A stretch of DNA of 64,000 nt. It comes from Allocatelliglobosispora scoriae (GTDB taxonomy: Bacteria; Actinomycetota; Actinomycetes; Mycobacteriales; Micromonosporaceae). The notes below the pieces were generated by a model. It saw only the letters and a program-made list of their open reading frames with translations. It was not told the origin of the DNA and did no database searches. The stretch is taken from positions 2,317,001 to 2,381,000 of the forward strand of contig NZ_JACHMN010000002.1 of the NCBI RefSeq assembly GCF_014204945.1. Reading direction: 5' to 3'. Shown one piece after another: positions 1 to 9,232 of the stretch. The position numbers were made by a program, and so were the translations under genes. Numbering within the stretch: position 1 is the stretch's first letter; the number at the start of each line of letters is the position of its first letter.

Positions 1-1416
<1,416 letters not shown>

Positions 1417-1639
1417 GCAGGTCCCCATCTCGGTGTAGTGAAGCTTCAATTCTCCCAGGTGCCCTCGGCGCGGCTGCGCGGGGGCAGCCTGTGAACTTTC
1501 GCACGAAATGCTGACGCTTGGCCTGCCCGTGGTGGGAGGCTGGCGTCATCAACGCCGTCGTACGGGCGCCACGCGGCCCGCGACGGACAACCGGGGACCG
1601 CATCCGAGCGGCCTCGAGTCAACCGAATGGGAGACAGCG

Positions 1640-2482
1640 ATGTCCCTGCCATCCGACACCGTGACCAGCCTCTACGGCGGCCCGGCGACCAAGCGGGTCC
1701 GCGCGCACCATCTGCTCGCCGCCAAGGAGCGCGGCGAGCGCTGGGCGATGCTCACCTCTTATGACCAGTACACGGCGGCCCTCTTCGATCAGGCCGGGAT
1801 CCCGGTGCTGCTCGTGGGCGACTCCGCCGCCAACAACGTCTTCGGCTACGAGACGACCCTGCCGGTCACCGTCGACGAGCTGCTGCCGCTCGTCCGGGCC
1901 GTCACGAAGGCCACTCAGCGCGCGCTCGTCGTCGGCGACCTGCCCTTCGGCTCCTACGAGGAGTCGCCGACGCAGGCGCTGCGCACCGCCGTCCGCTTCC
2001 TCAAGGAGGGCGGCTGCCACGCGGTGAAGCTGGAGGGCGGCAAGCGCAGTGCCGCCGCGATCGAGGCGATCACCAACGCCGGCATCCCGGTCATGGCCCA
2101 CATCGGCTTCACCCCGCAGAGCGAGCACCAGCTCGGCGGTTACCGCGTGCAGGGCCGCGGCGACGCAGCACAGTCGATTGTGGACGACGCGATCGCCGTC
2201 GCCGAGGCGGGCGCCTTCTCCGTCGTGCTGGAGATGGTCCCGGGCGAGGTCGCCAAGAAGATCACCCACGATCTGGCGATCCCCACGATCGGCATCGGCG
2301 CCGGCGTCGACTGCGACGCCCAGGTGCTCGTCTGGCAGGACATGGCCGGGCTCCGGCAGGGCGCCGCGCCGCGCTTCGTCAAGCGCTACGCCGACCTCGC
2401 GGGCACCTTGACGGCGGCGGCTCAAAGCTTCGCCGAAGAGGTACGCGACGGAGCCTTCCCGGCCGCCGAGCACACCTTCTAG
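1640..2482 (+). CDS. panB: 3-methyl-2-oxobutanoate hydroxymethyltransferase
   Basis: First committed step of pantothenate synthesis: transfers a hydroxymethyl group from 5,10-methylene-tetrahydrofolate to 2-oxoisovalerate, giving ketopantoate. It is a cytoplasmic TIM-barrel enzyme. Family motifs are clear: [49 protein letters not shown], and IPTIGIGAG near the C-terminus. The ATG at 1640 gives 280 aa, normal for the family, and has GGGAG six bases upstream; an in-frame ATG at 1508 would add a 44-residue tail unlike the family. It stands alone on this strand and ends at a long palindrome shared with the convergent RNase gene. Its substrate is an intermediate of the ilv pathway encoded at 25-41 kb. 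Confidence 0.95.
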   Translation: MSLPSDTVTSLYGGPATKRVRAHHLLAAKERGERWAMLTSYDQYTAALFDQAGIPVLLVGDSAANNVFGYETTLPVTVDELLPLVRAVTKATQRALVVGDLPFGSYEESPTQALRTAVRFLKEGGCHAVKLEGGKRSAAAIEAITNAGIPVMAHIGFTPQSEHQLGGYRVQGRGDAAQSIVDDAIAVAEAGAFSVVLEMVPGEVAKKITHDLAIPTIGIGAGVDCDAQVLVWQDMAGLRQGAAPRFVKRYADLAGTLTAAAQSFAEEVRDGAFPAAEHTF

Positions 2483-2500
2483 AGCGGTTTGATCGCGTCT

Positions 2501-2555
2501 GATTCGGTGCAGCAGACGTAATCACACTTCATGATTACGTCTGCTGCACCGAATC
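2501..2555. terminator. 24-bp perfect inverted repeat between convergent panB and RNB gene
   Basis: Arms 2501-2524 and 2532-2555 are perfect reverse complements (gattcggtgcagcagacg...) around a 7-base loop. It lies between two convergent stop codons (2482 and 2567), the position expected of a bidirectional terminator, although no T-tract follows either arm. No second copy of this arm is present in the window. Confidence 0.7.
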
Positions 2556-2566
2556 ACGTGTGATCT

Positions 2567-3958
2567 CTAAGCTGCGACGACCTCGAAACGCACCGTTCGC
2601 TTCAGCGGATCCGCCTCCGTCAAGCGCACCTGGACCCGCTCCCCGATCGCCTTCGCGCCCGTGCACCGCGCCCGCACCGGCGGTGCGTCGATGGCGATCT
2701 GACCCTCGTCGAGGATGACGGCGTCGAAGACCTCCCCGATCCGGTCGTGCAGCAGCACGGCCTCGGTGAGGTCCACGGCGCCCCGCTCGGCTGCCGAGAC
2801 GGCGCGACCGGTCTCCGCCATCACCTCCGGCAGCTTCGGCAGCGCCTCGCGGCACCACGGGGGCACCTCGCGCCCCTCGTAGAGCGCCAGGGCGGCCTCG
2901 GTGGCGTACCGGTCGGCGAGACGGCGCAGCGGGGCCGTGACGTGCGCGTAGGAGGATGCCACCCCGCCGTGGTCGGGCTGTTCCGGCGGAGCGCCGTCGA
3001 AGGCGGTGTAGCCCGCGCCCCGCATCGTCTCCTGGGCCTGGTCGACGAAGGCTGCCCCCTGCGGCGTGCCGGGGTCGAGCGCGGCGATGACCTGCCCGAC
3101 GGTCGCACCCTGCGGCCACGCGATCCCCAGCCCGACGGCCGCCTTGCGCAGCTCCTCGACCGCCTCGGCTGCCGGGTAGGGCATCGTCCGCAGCAGGCCG
3201 ATCCCGCCGTCGAGCATGATCCGAGCCGCCGAGACCCCGGTGAGCAGGGAGATCTGGGCGTTCCACTCCTCGACCGGCACGGGTGCGCGGAGCACGAGCT
3301 GCCAGCCGTCGCCGTCGGGCTCGACCTCCTGCTCGGGCGAGGGCAGGCTGATCGCGCCCCGGGCGAGGCCGCGGGCGACGAGCAGCGGGCCGATCGTCGG
3401 CAGCAGGGCGATGGAGTCGTGGACCTTGCCGGCGTCGACATCCGCCTGAACGCCGACATAGCTGAGCTTGGCGCGGCTGCGGACCCGGGCCCGCTCGACG
3501 TGCACGGCTGTGGTGGCACCGTCGGCGCCGAGGTCGATGGTCCAGACGACGGCGGCTCGCTCCTGGTCCGGCAGGAGGCTGACGGCGCCCTCGCTGAGGG
3601 TCGTCGGGTGCAGCGGCACGTTGCCGTCGGGCAGGTAGACGGTCTGACCGCGCTGCCAGGTGTCGGCCTCCAGCGGTCCGCCGGGGCGGACGAAGGCCGC
3701 CACGTCGGCGATGGCGTAGTGGACCCGGAATCCGCCGCCGGGGCGGGCCAGGAGCAGCACCGCCTGGTCGAGGTCCATCGAGCCGGCCGGGTCGATCGTG
3801 ACGAACGGGAGGTCCGTGCGATCGAGCTTCGGCAGGGGGAGCTTGGCCGCCTCGTCGGCTTCCCGCTGCGCCGCGGGTGAGAACTGCTCGGGCAGTCTCA
3901 GCTCGCGGCGCAGCGGTCCAAAGTCGATGGCGGGGGCGAGTACGCGTCGGGTCACCAC
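2567..3958 (-). CDS. RNB-domain ribonuclease (RNase II/R superfamily)
   Basis: Probable 3'-5' exoribonuclease. The catalytic RNB domain occupies most of the 463 residues. Near residue 60 is the metal-binding motif IDPAGSMDLDQA, aligned with the IDxxxxxDxDD signature of RNase II/R; the fourth acidic position is Gln, a form I recall from actinobacterial members. RNB landmarks HYAIADVAAFV, GQTVYLPD, LLPDQERAA and SSYAHVTAPLRRLADRY follow. A C-terminal S1-like beta segment is suggested but weak; no N-terminal cold-shock domains are present, so the protein is much shorter than RNase R. The GTG at 3958 has an upstream AGGA. Divergent processing or turnover roles cannot be told apart from sequence. 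Confidence 0.88.
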   Translation of the reverse strand: MVTRRVLAPAIDFGPLRRELRLPEQFSPAAQREADEAAKLPLPKLDRTDLPFVTIDPAGSMDLDQAVLLLARPGGGFRVHYAIADVAAFVRPGGPLEADTWQRGQTVYLPDGNVPLHPTTLSEGAVSLLPDQERAAVVWTIDLGADGATTAVHVERARVRSRAKLSYVGVQADVDAGKVHDSIALLPTIGPLLVARGLARGAISLPSPEQEVEPDGDGWQLVLRAPVPVEEWNAQISLLTGVSAARIMLDGGIGLLRTMPYPAAEAVEELRKAAVGLGIAWPQGATVGQVIAALDPGTPQGAAFVDQAQETMRGAGYTAFDGAPPEQPDHGGVASSYAHVTAPLRRLADRYATEAALALYEGREVPPWCREALPKLPEVMAETGRAVSAAERGAVDLTEAVLLHDRIGEVFDAVILDEGQIAIDAPPVRARCTGAKAIGERVQVRLTEADPLKRTVRFEVVAA

Positions 3959-3997
3959 GGGTCCATTCCTACCAGTCGGCGGCTCCGACGCGTACTG

Positions 3998-4639
3998 CTA
4001 CGCCTTTCGGGTGGTCGCCTTCTTCATGGCGGTCTTCTTCATCGTCGCCTTCTTGGCCGGGGCGCTCTTCGCCGCGGTCTTCTTGGCTGCGGTGACCTTG
4101 CTGGTGGCGGCCTTGCGGCTCGGAGCCTTGGTGGCGGCCTTCTTGGCGGCGACCTTCTTCGCGGCGGTCTTCTTGACCGCCGTCGACTTCGCCGCTGTCG
4201 TCTTCTTGGCAGCCGTGGCGAGGGTCTTCTTGGCCGGAGCCTTCTTGGCCACGGTCTTCTTCGCCGCAGTCGCCGTCGTCTTCTTCGCCGCGGTGGTGGT
4301 CTTCTTGACCGCCGCCGTGGTGGTGGCCTTGCGCGTCGTCGACTTCGTGGCCGCGGCCACCGTCTTCTTCGCCGGGGCCTTCTTCGCGACCGTCGTCGTC
4401 TTCTTCGCCGCCGTCTTCTTCACCGCCGAGGCACGGCTCGCGGGAGCCTTCTTCGCCGCGCTCTTCTTGGCGGGAGCGGTCTTGGTGGCCGTCGCGGTCT
4501 TCCTGGCCGTGGTGGTCTTCTTCGCTGCCACGGTCTTCTTCGCCGCGACGGTCTTCTTGACTGCGGCCTTCTTCGCCGGGGTCGCCTTGCTGGCGGCCTT
4601 TGTGGCCGTCCGGGTGGTGGCCTTCTTGGTAACGGCCAT
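3998..4639 (-). CDS. Histone H1-like lysine/alanine-rich protein
   Basis: 213-residue protein built almost entirely from Ala, Lys and Thr in loose repeats such as AAKKT, APAKK and TAAKK. The composition matches eukaryotic H1 tails and the C-terminal tails of actinobacterial HU proteins, but there is no HU fold or other globular domain. It is probably disordered and binds DNA or RNA by charge. The ATG at 4639 is chosen because AGGAGGAG lies directly upstream (4642-4650) and the AK-rich repeat starts there; the in-frame extension to 4750 has ordinary composition. Nucleoid compaction or RNA binding is inference from composition. Confidence 0.8.
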   Translation of the reverse strand: MAVTKKATTRTATKAASKATPAKKAAVKKTVAAKKTVAAKKTTTARKTATATKTAPAKKSAAKKAPASRASAVKKTAAKKTTTVAKKAPAKKTVAAATKSTTRKATTTAAVKKTTTAAKKTTATAAKKTVAKKAPAKKTLATAAKKTTAAKSTAVKKTAAKKVAAKKAATKAPSRKAATSKVTAAKKTAAKSAPAKKATMKKTAMKKATTRKA

Positions 4640-4898
4640 CGTCTCCTCCTTCAAGGATGTGTCCGACAGGCCCTTCGCCCGGTACGGACGCCGCGCAGCT
4701 TCGGCACTGTTGGACATACCGCTGCTGCTCATGACATCACTCTGCACCATAGAGAAGGATTTGTGCGACTAATTCGTCAAAAAGGGAGATGACTTCCATA
4801 ATAGACCCCCCACACCTCCCGGCCCCTAAGGCGTTCAAACACGCTTGCGGCACCCTCTGCGGACCGCGTAGCGTTCGCACGCCTGAAGGGGGAGAAGA

Positions 4899-5630
4899 GT
4901 GGCAAAGCTCAACCAGATCATCGCCGTGGAGAAGGGCGTCAAGAGCAGGTCTTTTCAGGATCTGACCGATGCGCATCACACGGTGCAGAAGACCGCTCTG
5001 CTCACCGGAATCTCGCGCGTCTATCAGCCCAAGGACGAGGAGGGCGAGCAGCTGCCGCCCGAGTCGACCAAGGTGCAGATCCGCGCCGAGGACGTGCTGC
5101 GGCAGATGGCGACCACCCTCACCCGGCTCTTCGACGTGACCGCCACCAAGGACTCGGCCAACTGCACGGCCAAGGCGGACGTCACGATCGACGGCACCGT
5201 GCTCCTGCGCGATGTGCCCGTGACCTACCTGCTCTTCCTGGAGAAGCAGCTCACCGATCTGCGTACCTTCGTCAAGAAGCTGCCGGTGCTCGACGCCGCG
5301 GAGAGCTGGACCTTCAACGACTCGGCGGACTGCTGGTCGACGGAGCCGGTGCGCACCATCCGCACCAAGAAGGTGCCGCGCAACCACGTCAAGGCCGAGG
5401 CGACGGAGAAGCACCCGGCGCAGGTCGAGGTCTATTACGAGGACATCCCCGTCGGCTACTGGACGACGCTGAAGTTCTCCGGCTCCCTGCCCGCCAAGCG
5501 GGTCACGGAGCTGCTGGACCGCATCGAGAAGCTCCAGGCGGCGGTGAAGTTCTCCCGCGAGGAGGCCAATAACGCCGAGGTCACCGACGTCCACGTCGGG
5601 GACAAGGTTTTCGGCTATCTGTTCGGATAG
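4899..5630 (+). CDS. Conserved hypothetical protein preceding tRNA-like array
   Basis: 243-residue soluble protein with no signal peptide or membrane segment. It is rich in Glu, Lys and Asp, with a predicted C-terminal helix (LLDRIEKLQAAVKFSREEANN) and conserved-looking stretches MAKLNQIIAVEKGVKSR, QPKDEEGEQLPPES, DVPVTYLLFLEKQLTDLR and IPVGYWTTLKFSG. I do not recognise a characterised domain. I believe actinobacteria and some actinophages carry relatives, possibly annotated DUF7873, but cannot verify this. The GTG at 4899 follows GGGGGAG. The gene is followed within 15 bases by a structured non-coding stretch containing three tRNA-like modules on the same strand, which suggests a functional or historical link to tRNA or tRNA-like RNA. 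Confidence 0.8.
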   Translation: MAKLNQIIAVEKGVKSRSFQDLTDAHHTVQKTALLTGISRVYQPKDEEGEQLPPESTKVQIRAEDVLRQMATTLTRLFDVTATKDSANCTAKADVTIDGTVLLRDVPVTYLLFLEKQLTDLRTFVKKLPVLDAAESWTFNDSADCWSTEPVRTIRTKKVPRNHVKAEATEKHPAQVEVYYEDIPVGYWTTLKFSGSLPAKRVTELLDRIEKLQAAVKFSREEANNAEVTDVHVGDKVFGYLFG

Positions 5631-5643
5631 CCGGGCAATGCCA

Positions 5644-5675
5644 CCCCGCGGATCTCCATAGGGAGACCGTCGGGG
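5644..5675 (+). other. GC-rich RNA hairpin after the conserved hypothetical gene
   Basis: A 13-bp stem: ccccg-cgg (5644-5651) pairs with ccg-cgggg (5667-5675, one bulged T at 5670), continuing to tctcc/ggaga (5653-5657/5662-5666) with an ATAG tetraloop. It lies 14 bases after the stop codon of the gene ending at 5630. It could terminate that transcript, or be the 5' domain of the tRNA-like RNA that follows. No T-tract is present. Confidence 0.55.
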
Positions 5676-5757
5676 CGGACAAGAGCACCAAGCTGAAACT
5701 GAGGTTCAGCCTGACTCACGCGGTCCAGTGGAGGTTCGAGCCCTCCTCCCGTCACTT
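5674..5757 (+). ncRNA. tRNA-like module A (degenerate)
   Basis: A perfect T-arm, ggagg-TTCGAGC-cctcc at 5730-5746, with the canonical TTCGARY loop. The flanking strands ggcgg (5674-5678) and cccgtc (5748-5753) form about five of seven acceptor pairs. A 6-bp stem with a 7-base loop at 5692-5710 sits where an anticodon arm should be, but position 33 of the loop is C, not T, and the D-arm is reduced to agc/gct. A 19-base stretch resembles a long variable arm. No CCA is encoded. Probably a decayed or repurposed tRNA rather than a decoding one. Confidence 0.45.
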
Positions 5758-5762
5758 TCCCG

Positions 5763-5902
5763 GCGGGGTAGCCCAATTGGCAGAGGCGCCGCGGTAAGAC
5801 TCAGACTCTCGCTCCAGCTTCAGTATTCGCCACCGAACGCCAGGTCGACCGAGCGCTGACGGGGACGGTCGGATGCCAGTTCGAATCTGGTCAGCCGCTC
5901 CA
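5763..5902 (+). ncRNA. tRNA-Leu(CAG)-like module B with expanded variable region
   Basis: Best-preserved module. The 5' half has a Leu-type D-arm (gcc/ggc, 5771-5773/5785-5787, loop CAATTGGCAGA) and an anticodon arm whose 7-base loop CTCAGAC (5800-5806) has T33, anticodon CAG (Leu) and A37. The 3' half has T-arm gccag-TTCGAAT-ctggt (5875-5891) and an encoded CCA at 5900-5902. Only four of seven acceptor pairs form (gcgg/ccgc). Between anticodon arm and T-arm lie about 60 bases, three times a normal long variable arm, containing hairpins ttcg-ccac-cgaa (5826-5837) and cgaccg/cggtcg (5846-5871). Standard tRNA scans would likely miss or flag it. Confidence 0.5.
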
Positions 5903-5906
5903 TCAT

Positions 5907-6032
5907 GCGGCCGTAGTTTAACGGTAAAACCCGACGTCATAAGGGATGATCGGCGCTCTTCAAATGTGCTGGCGTGCGCAATTGGGTGGCAAAATGGGGC
6001 CCGGGGAATGGATACTTCCCCGGGTCCCACCA
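5907..6032 (+). ncRNA. tRNA-like module C, 5' half only recognisable
   Basis: Starts four bases after the CCA of module B. The 5' part reads like a tRNA: acceptor gcggccg, T8-A9, D-arm gttt-AACGGTA-aaac (5916-5930). The expected anticodon loop has T33 and CAT at 5938-5940, but its stem does not pair canonically; instead ccga(cg)tcat pairs with atgatcgg over 5931-5953. No TTCGA T-arm follows. The segment ends in a strong hairpin and the bases CCA at 6030-6032. Confidence 0.4.
5985..6031. terminator. Strong hairpin closing the tRNA-like region
   Basis: Inner stem cccggggaa/ttccccggg (6000-6008/6016-6024) with a 7-base loop, inside an outer stem ggtgg/ccacc (5985-5989/6027-6031). It lies between the tRNA-like array and the convergent aldo-keto reductase gene (stop at 6052), so it probably terminates both transcripts. 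Confidence 0.65.
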
Positions 6033-6051
6033 AGCTTCGTTTCCGGCGCGC

Positions 6052-6876
6052 TCAGCCCATCCAGGAGAACGTCGCCGGGTCCGGGCCGATCCGGCCGCCC
6101 GAGTCGAGGCCGTCGATCGCGGCGATCTGGTCCGCGCTGAGCTCGAAGTCGAAGACGTCGAAGTTCTCCGCGATCCGCGACGGGGTGACCGACTTCGGGA
6201 TGACGATGTTGCCGATCTGCAGGTGCCAGCGCACGGTCACCTGTGCCGGCGTACGCCCCACGGCCGCCGCGATCTCCGCCAGCACCGGGTCGTTGAGCAG
6301 GCCCTTGCCCTGCCCCAGCGGGCTCCACGCCTCGGTGTGGATGCCATGCTCGGCGTGGAACACCCGCAGCTCACGCTGGGCGAACCGCGGGTGCAGCTCG
6401 ATCTGGTTGACCGCCGGCACGATCCCGGTCTCGCCGATGAGCCGCTGCAGCGCCTCGACCGTGAAGTTGGAGACGCCGATCGCGCGCACCCTGCCGTCGG
6501 CGTAGAGCTTCTCCAGCGCCTTCCACGCCTCCACGTAGCGGTCCTGGCTCGGCACCGGCCAGTGGATCAGGTAGAGGTCGAGCACGTCGAGGCCCAGCTT
6601 GCCCAGGCTCGTGTCGAAGGCGCGCAGGGCGTCGTCGTAGGCGTGCTCGTTGTTCCAGAGCTTCGTGGTGATGAAGAGCTCCTCGCGCGGCACACCGCTC
6701 TTCGCGATGGCCCGCCCGACGCCGTCCTCGTTGAAGTAGAGCTTCGCGGTGTCGATGCTGCGGTAACCGACCTCGATCGCGGTCGTCACCGCCTGCTCGG
6801 CGATGTCGTCCTCGACCTGCCAGACACCGAAGCCGAGCTGCGGCATCGAGACCCCGTTGTTCAGGGTGACGTTCAT
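6052..6876 (-). CDS. Aldo/keto reductase (2,5-diketo-gluconate reductase-like)
   Basis: NADPH-dependent oxidoreductase of the AKR family with a TIM barrel, 274 aa. All four catalytic residues are visible: Asp in YRSIDTA, Tyr in KLYFNED, Lys in FITTKLWN and His in YLIHWP. The cofactor loop IPKSVTPSRIAEN near residue 230 is the usual NADP phosphate-binding segment. Of three close ATGs (6888, 6882, 6876) I use 6876 because GGGG lies six bases upstream. The physiological carbonyl substrate cannot be predicted. It is read toward the tRNA-like array and follows the secreted protein gene at 6906-7970 by 29 bases, so the two may be cotranscribed. Confidence 0.9.
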   Translation of the reverse strand: MNVTLNNGVSMPQLGFGVWQVEDDIAEQAVTTAIEVGYRSIDTAKLYFNEDGVGRAIAKSGVPREELFITTKLWNNEHAYDDALRAFDTSLGKLGLDVLDLYLIHWPVPSQDRYVEAWKALEKLYADGRVRAIGVSNFTVEALQRLIGETGIVPAVNQIELHPRFAQRELRVFHAEHGIHTEAWSPLGQGKGLLNDPVLAEIAAAVGRTPAQVTVRWHLQIGNIVIPKSVTPSRIAENFDVFDFELSADQIAAIDGLDSGGRIGPDPATFSWMG

Positions 6877-6905
6877 TTTCATCCCCATCTTGTCGACTGA
6901 CGGGC

Positions 6906-7970
6906 TCAACCGCGCTTGCGCCGCCGAAGTAGCGCTACGGCGAGCCCGATTATCAGCAACCCCGCAGCGGCGATGCCCATTCCGGCCAGCCCGCTCCGAT
7001 TCGCCGCCCGCACCGCCACGACCTCTCCAGAAGCTGCCGGGCCGTCGCCGGTCCGACTGGGTGAAGGCCTGGGGGGTACGCCATAACGCGCGATCACGGT
7101 CCCCCCGGCCGGTTGGTCGCTGACGGTGAGGAAGCCGTCCCCGTCGACCGGGTAGGCGATCGACTCCCCCTGCGCCTCGTTGGGCAGCGCGGTGATCCGG
7201 GGCTTCCCCGTGGTGATCGCGGTCAGCACGTCGGTGGTCACATCCCACTCGAACGCGTCGGCATAGGTACGCAGGGCCACCCGGCTCCCGTCGGCGGTCT
7301 GGGCGGCTCCGGTGACGGTTCTGCGGCCGATCGAGTCGAAGGGGTTCGGGGTGAGGGTGGACGGGAGGCGTACCTCCCCGATCTTGTGAAGCGGGACGCC
7401 CTGCGCGGTCTTGGCCCGCGGCTTCTCGGCCGGAGCGTAGAGCGAGGCCGGACCGCCGAGCTCCTTCGTGACGATGATCGGGGAGCCGTCCCGCTCCAGC
7501 AGCAGCGCCTCGGCGTCGTGCGGCCCGTCGGGGTAGGTGAAGCGGTAGATGACCGGGGTCCTGCCGCCCGGGGCGAGCCGCCACAGCGCGATCGTGGTCC
7601 GCCGGGTGGCCGCGTTGAAGTTGTCCCCCACGTCGGCGATCCAGAGGGTTCCGTCTGCCGCCATGGCGAGGTCCTCGGGGTCCCGCGCCGAGGTGGGGTA
7701 GCCGACGGTCCGGGTGACCTTGCACGCCCGGTCCAGGAAGAAGATCTTGATGTCGCTCGGGTCCCAGTTGCTGTCGTTGATCGCGACATAGCCCGTGGCC
7801 GTGGCGACGAGCCCGGACAGTTCGCTCACCCGGCTGTCCTTCACGGTGCAGACGGCGACGGGTACCTCGTCTCCCTCAGCCGCGCCCGCAGGTGCTCCCG
7901 CCAGCACGAACGCGCTCACCACAGCCACAAACCGCACCAGACCCCACACGCCGCCCAGCATATGGCGCAC
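6906..7970 (-). CDS. Secreted, C-terminally membrane-anchored propeller-like protein
   Basis: 354 aa. The N-terminus is a signal peptide (VRFVAVVSAFVLAGAPAGAAEG). The body has beta-propeller-like strands (GYVAINDSN, EDLAMAADGTLWIADVGDN, PHDAEALLLERDG, QGESIAYPVDGDGFLTVSDQ), similar to secreted phytase-like or SdiA-regulated propellers. A Pro/Ser-rich linker follows, then a single membrane segment (GMGIAAAGLLIIGLAVALL) and an RRRKRG tail. This topology puts the propeller outside the cell, tethered to the membrane. Function unknown; the EDLA and DVGDN loops could bind metal. Upstream is the 76-base palindrome at 8004. Confidence 0.75.
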   Translation of the reverse strand: MRHMLGGVWGLVRFVAVVSAFVLAGAPAGAAEGDEVPVAVCTVKDSRVSELSGLVATATGYVAINDSNWDPSDIKIFFLDRACKVTRTVGYPTSARDPEDLAMAADGTLWIADVGDNFNAATRRTTIALWRLAPGGRTPVIYRFTYPDGPHDAEALLLERDGSPIIVTKELGGPASLYAPAEKPRAKTAQGVPLHKIGEVRLPSTLTPNPFDSIGRRTVTGAAQTADGSRVALRTYADAFEWDVTTDVLTAITTGKPRITALPNEAQGESIAYPVDGDGFLTVSDQPAGGTVIARYGVPPRPSPSRTGDGPAASGEVVAVRAANRSGLAGMGIAAAGLLIIGLAVALLRRRKRG

Positions 7971-8003
7971 CCCATCCCGCCGTGGGATTCACGCCACAGA
8001 TCG

Positions 8004-8079
8004 CCAAGATCGCCGCAACTCTTCAAGAGTTGGTCCTAACGCGTTAGGACCAACTCTTGAAGAGTTGCGGCGATCTTGG
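8004..8079. repeat. 76-base perfect palindrome, repeat family 1
   Basis: Perfect palindrome centred between 8041 and 8042, each arm 38 bases. It contains the family-1 core caactcttgaagagttg, itself a palindrome, so each arm can fold alone. It lies between the stop of the metallo-hydrolase gene (8099) and the start of the next gene (7970), both minus strand. Other copies: 10671, 23963, 25713; half copies at 43256 and 58929. Confidence 0.9.
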
Positions 8080-8098
8080 ACAGCGAACGGACGAAGAG

Positions 8099-9193
8099 CT
8101 AGGCGATCGACTGCCACCAGCCGTCGATCGGGGGTGGATCCGCGGCGTCGACGCGCTCGCCGGGCTTCGGCACCGCCATCGTCACGCCCCGGGCCTTCGC
8201 CTCGGCCCACAGCCGGTCCGGCGGCTCGCTCCACGAGTGCAGGGCCAGGTTGAAGGTCGCCCAGTGAACCGGGATCAGCAGCCCGCCGACGAGCTCCAGG
8301 TGCGCCTGGATCGCCTCCTCGGGGAACATGTGGATGTCCGGCCACGCCTTGTCATAGGCACCGATCTGCATCAGCGTCACGTCGAACGGGCCGTACTTGG
8401 CGCCGATCTCGGCGTAACCGGCGAAATACCCCGAGTCGCCCGTGTAGAAGACCCGGCGGTTCTTGCCGGCGATCACCCACGAGCTCCACAGCGTGCCGTT
8501 GCGGGTCAGCCCCCGACCCGAGAAGTGCTGCGCCTCGGTCGCGACCAGGTGCAGTCCGGCGATGTCGACGCTCTCGGCCCAGTCCAGCTCGATGATCCGG
8601 TGTGCCGGAACGCCCCAGCGGTGCAGGTGCGCACCGACGCCCAGCGGCACCAGGAACGGCGCGGTCTGGTTGACCGTGAGCGCCTTCACCGTCGCCATGT
8701 CCAGGTGGTCGTAGTGGTCGTGCGAGATGAGGATCGCGTCGAGCGGCGGGATCTCCTCCAGCGCCACCGGGACCGGGTGCAGCCGTTTCGGGCCGACCTT
8801 CCCCGACGGGGAGCACCGATCGCTCCAGATGGGGTCGATCAGGACCCGGGCACCCTCCAGCTCGACGAGGACCGACGCGTGCCCGTACCAGGTGATGTGC
8901 AGCGAGTCGGGCGACTGGCCGGCACCGAACCGGGGCGGAACGACCGGGACCCGGCCGGTGGGCTCGCGCCGCTGCCCGCCGAGGAGGAACTCCCGCATCG
9001 TCTTGGCGTCGGGCATCGCCACGCGCGTGGTGGCGGTGTTGTGGAAGGTGCCGTCCCGGTATTGGGGAGATCGGCGAACCCGGTCCGGGCTGGGACGGGC
9101 GCCCATGGCGGCGGGGATGTCACGGAAGGCCCATGCCGCCGCACCGACCGCCGCGGCCGCCACCGCCAGGAGGCCGACAGTTTTTGCCTGCAT
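8099..9193 (-). CDS. Metallo-beta-lactamase-fold hydrolase (NAPE-PLD/UlaG-like)
   Basis: 364 aa. After an N-terminal hydrophobic segment (VGLLAVAAAAVGAAAWAF), which may anchor or export it, comes an MBL-fold domain: WYGHASVLVELEGARVLIDP, the metal motif SHDHYDHLD, a later EAQHFSGRG, then GDSGYF and PVHWATFNL supplying further ligands. The arrangement and the WSDRCSP segment resemble N-acyl-phosphatidylethanolamine phospholipase D-type and UlaG-type hydrolases, so a phosphodiesterase or lactonase activity is likely; the substrate is not predictable. ATG at 9193; no convincing ribosome binding site. Divergent from the NUDIX gene with only 39 bases between starts. Confidence 0.85.
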   Translation of the reverse strand: MQAKTVGLLAVAAAAVGAAAWAFRDIPAAMGARPSPDRVRRSPQYRDGTFHNTATTRVAMPDAKTMREFLLGGQRREPTGRVPVVPPRFGAGQSPDSLHITWYGHASVLVELEGARVLIDPIWSDRCSPSGKVGPKRLHPVPVALEEIPPLDAILISHDHYDHLDMATVKALTVNQTAPFLVPLGVGAHLHRWGVPAHRIIELDWAESVDIAGLHLVATEAQHFSGRGLTRNGTLWSSWVIAGKNRRVFYTGDSGYFAGYAEIGAKYGPFDVTLMQIGAYDKAWPDIHMFPEEAIQAHLELVGGLLIPVHWATFNLALHSWSEPPDRLWAEAKARGVTMAVPKPGERVDAADPPPIDGWWQSIA

Positions 9194-9232
9194 GATGGAG
9201 AGTATGTATGCCGTAACGGACCGAGGCGACTC

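Noticed and set aside
4640-4750. In-frame N-terminal extension of the histone-like protein to 4750
   Set aside because: Composition differs from the AK-rich repeat and the strong AGGAGGAG site points to the ATG at 4639.
5907-6032. Functional tRNA-Met at module C because of a CAT triplet in the loop position
   Set aside because: The anticodon stem does not pair and no T-arm exists, so it cannot be a decoding tRNA as written.
7113-8039. Long plus-strand ORFs through 7.1-8.0 kb and similar Arg/Gly/Pro-rich ORFs elsewhere
   Set aside because: They lie opposite clear genes and have the compositional bias of high-GC shadow frames with no recognisable motif.
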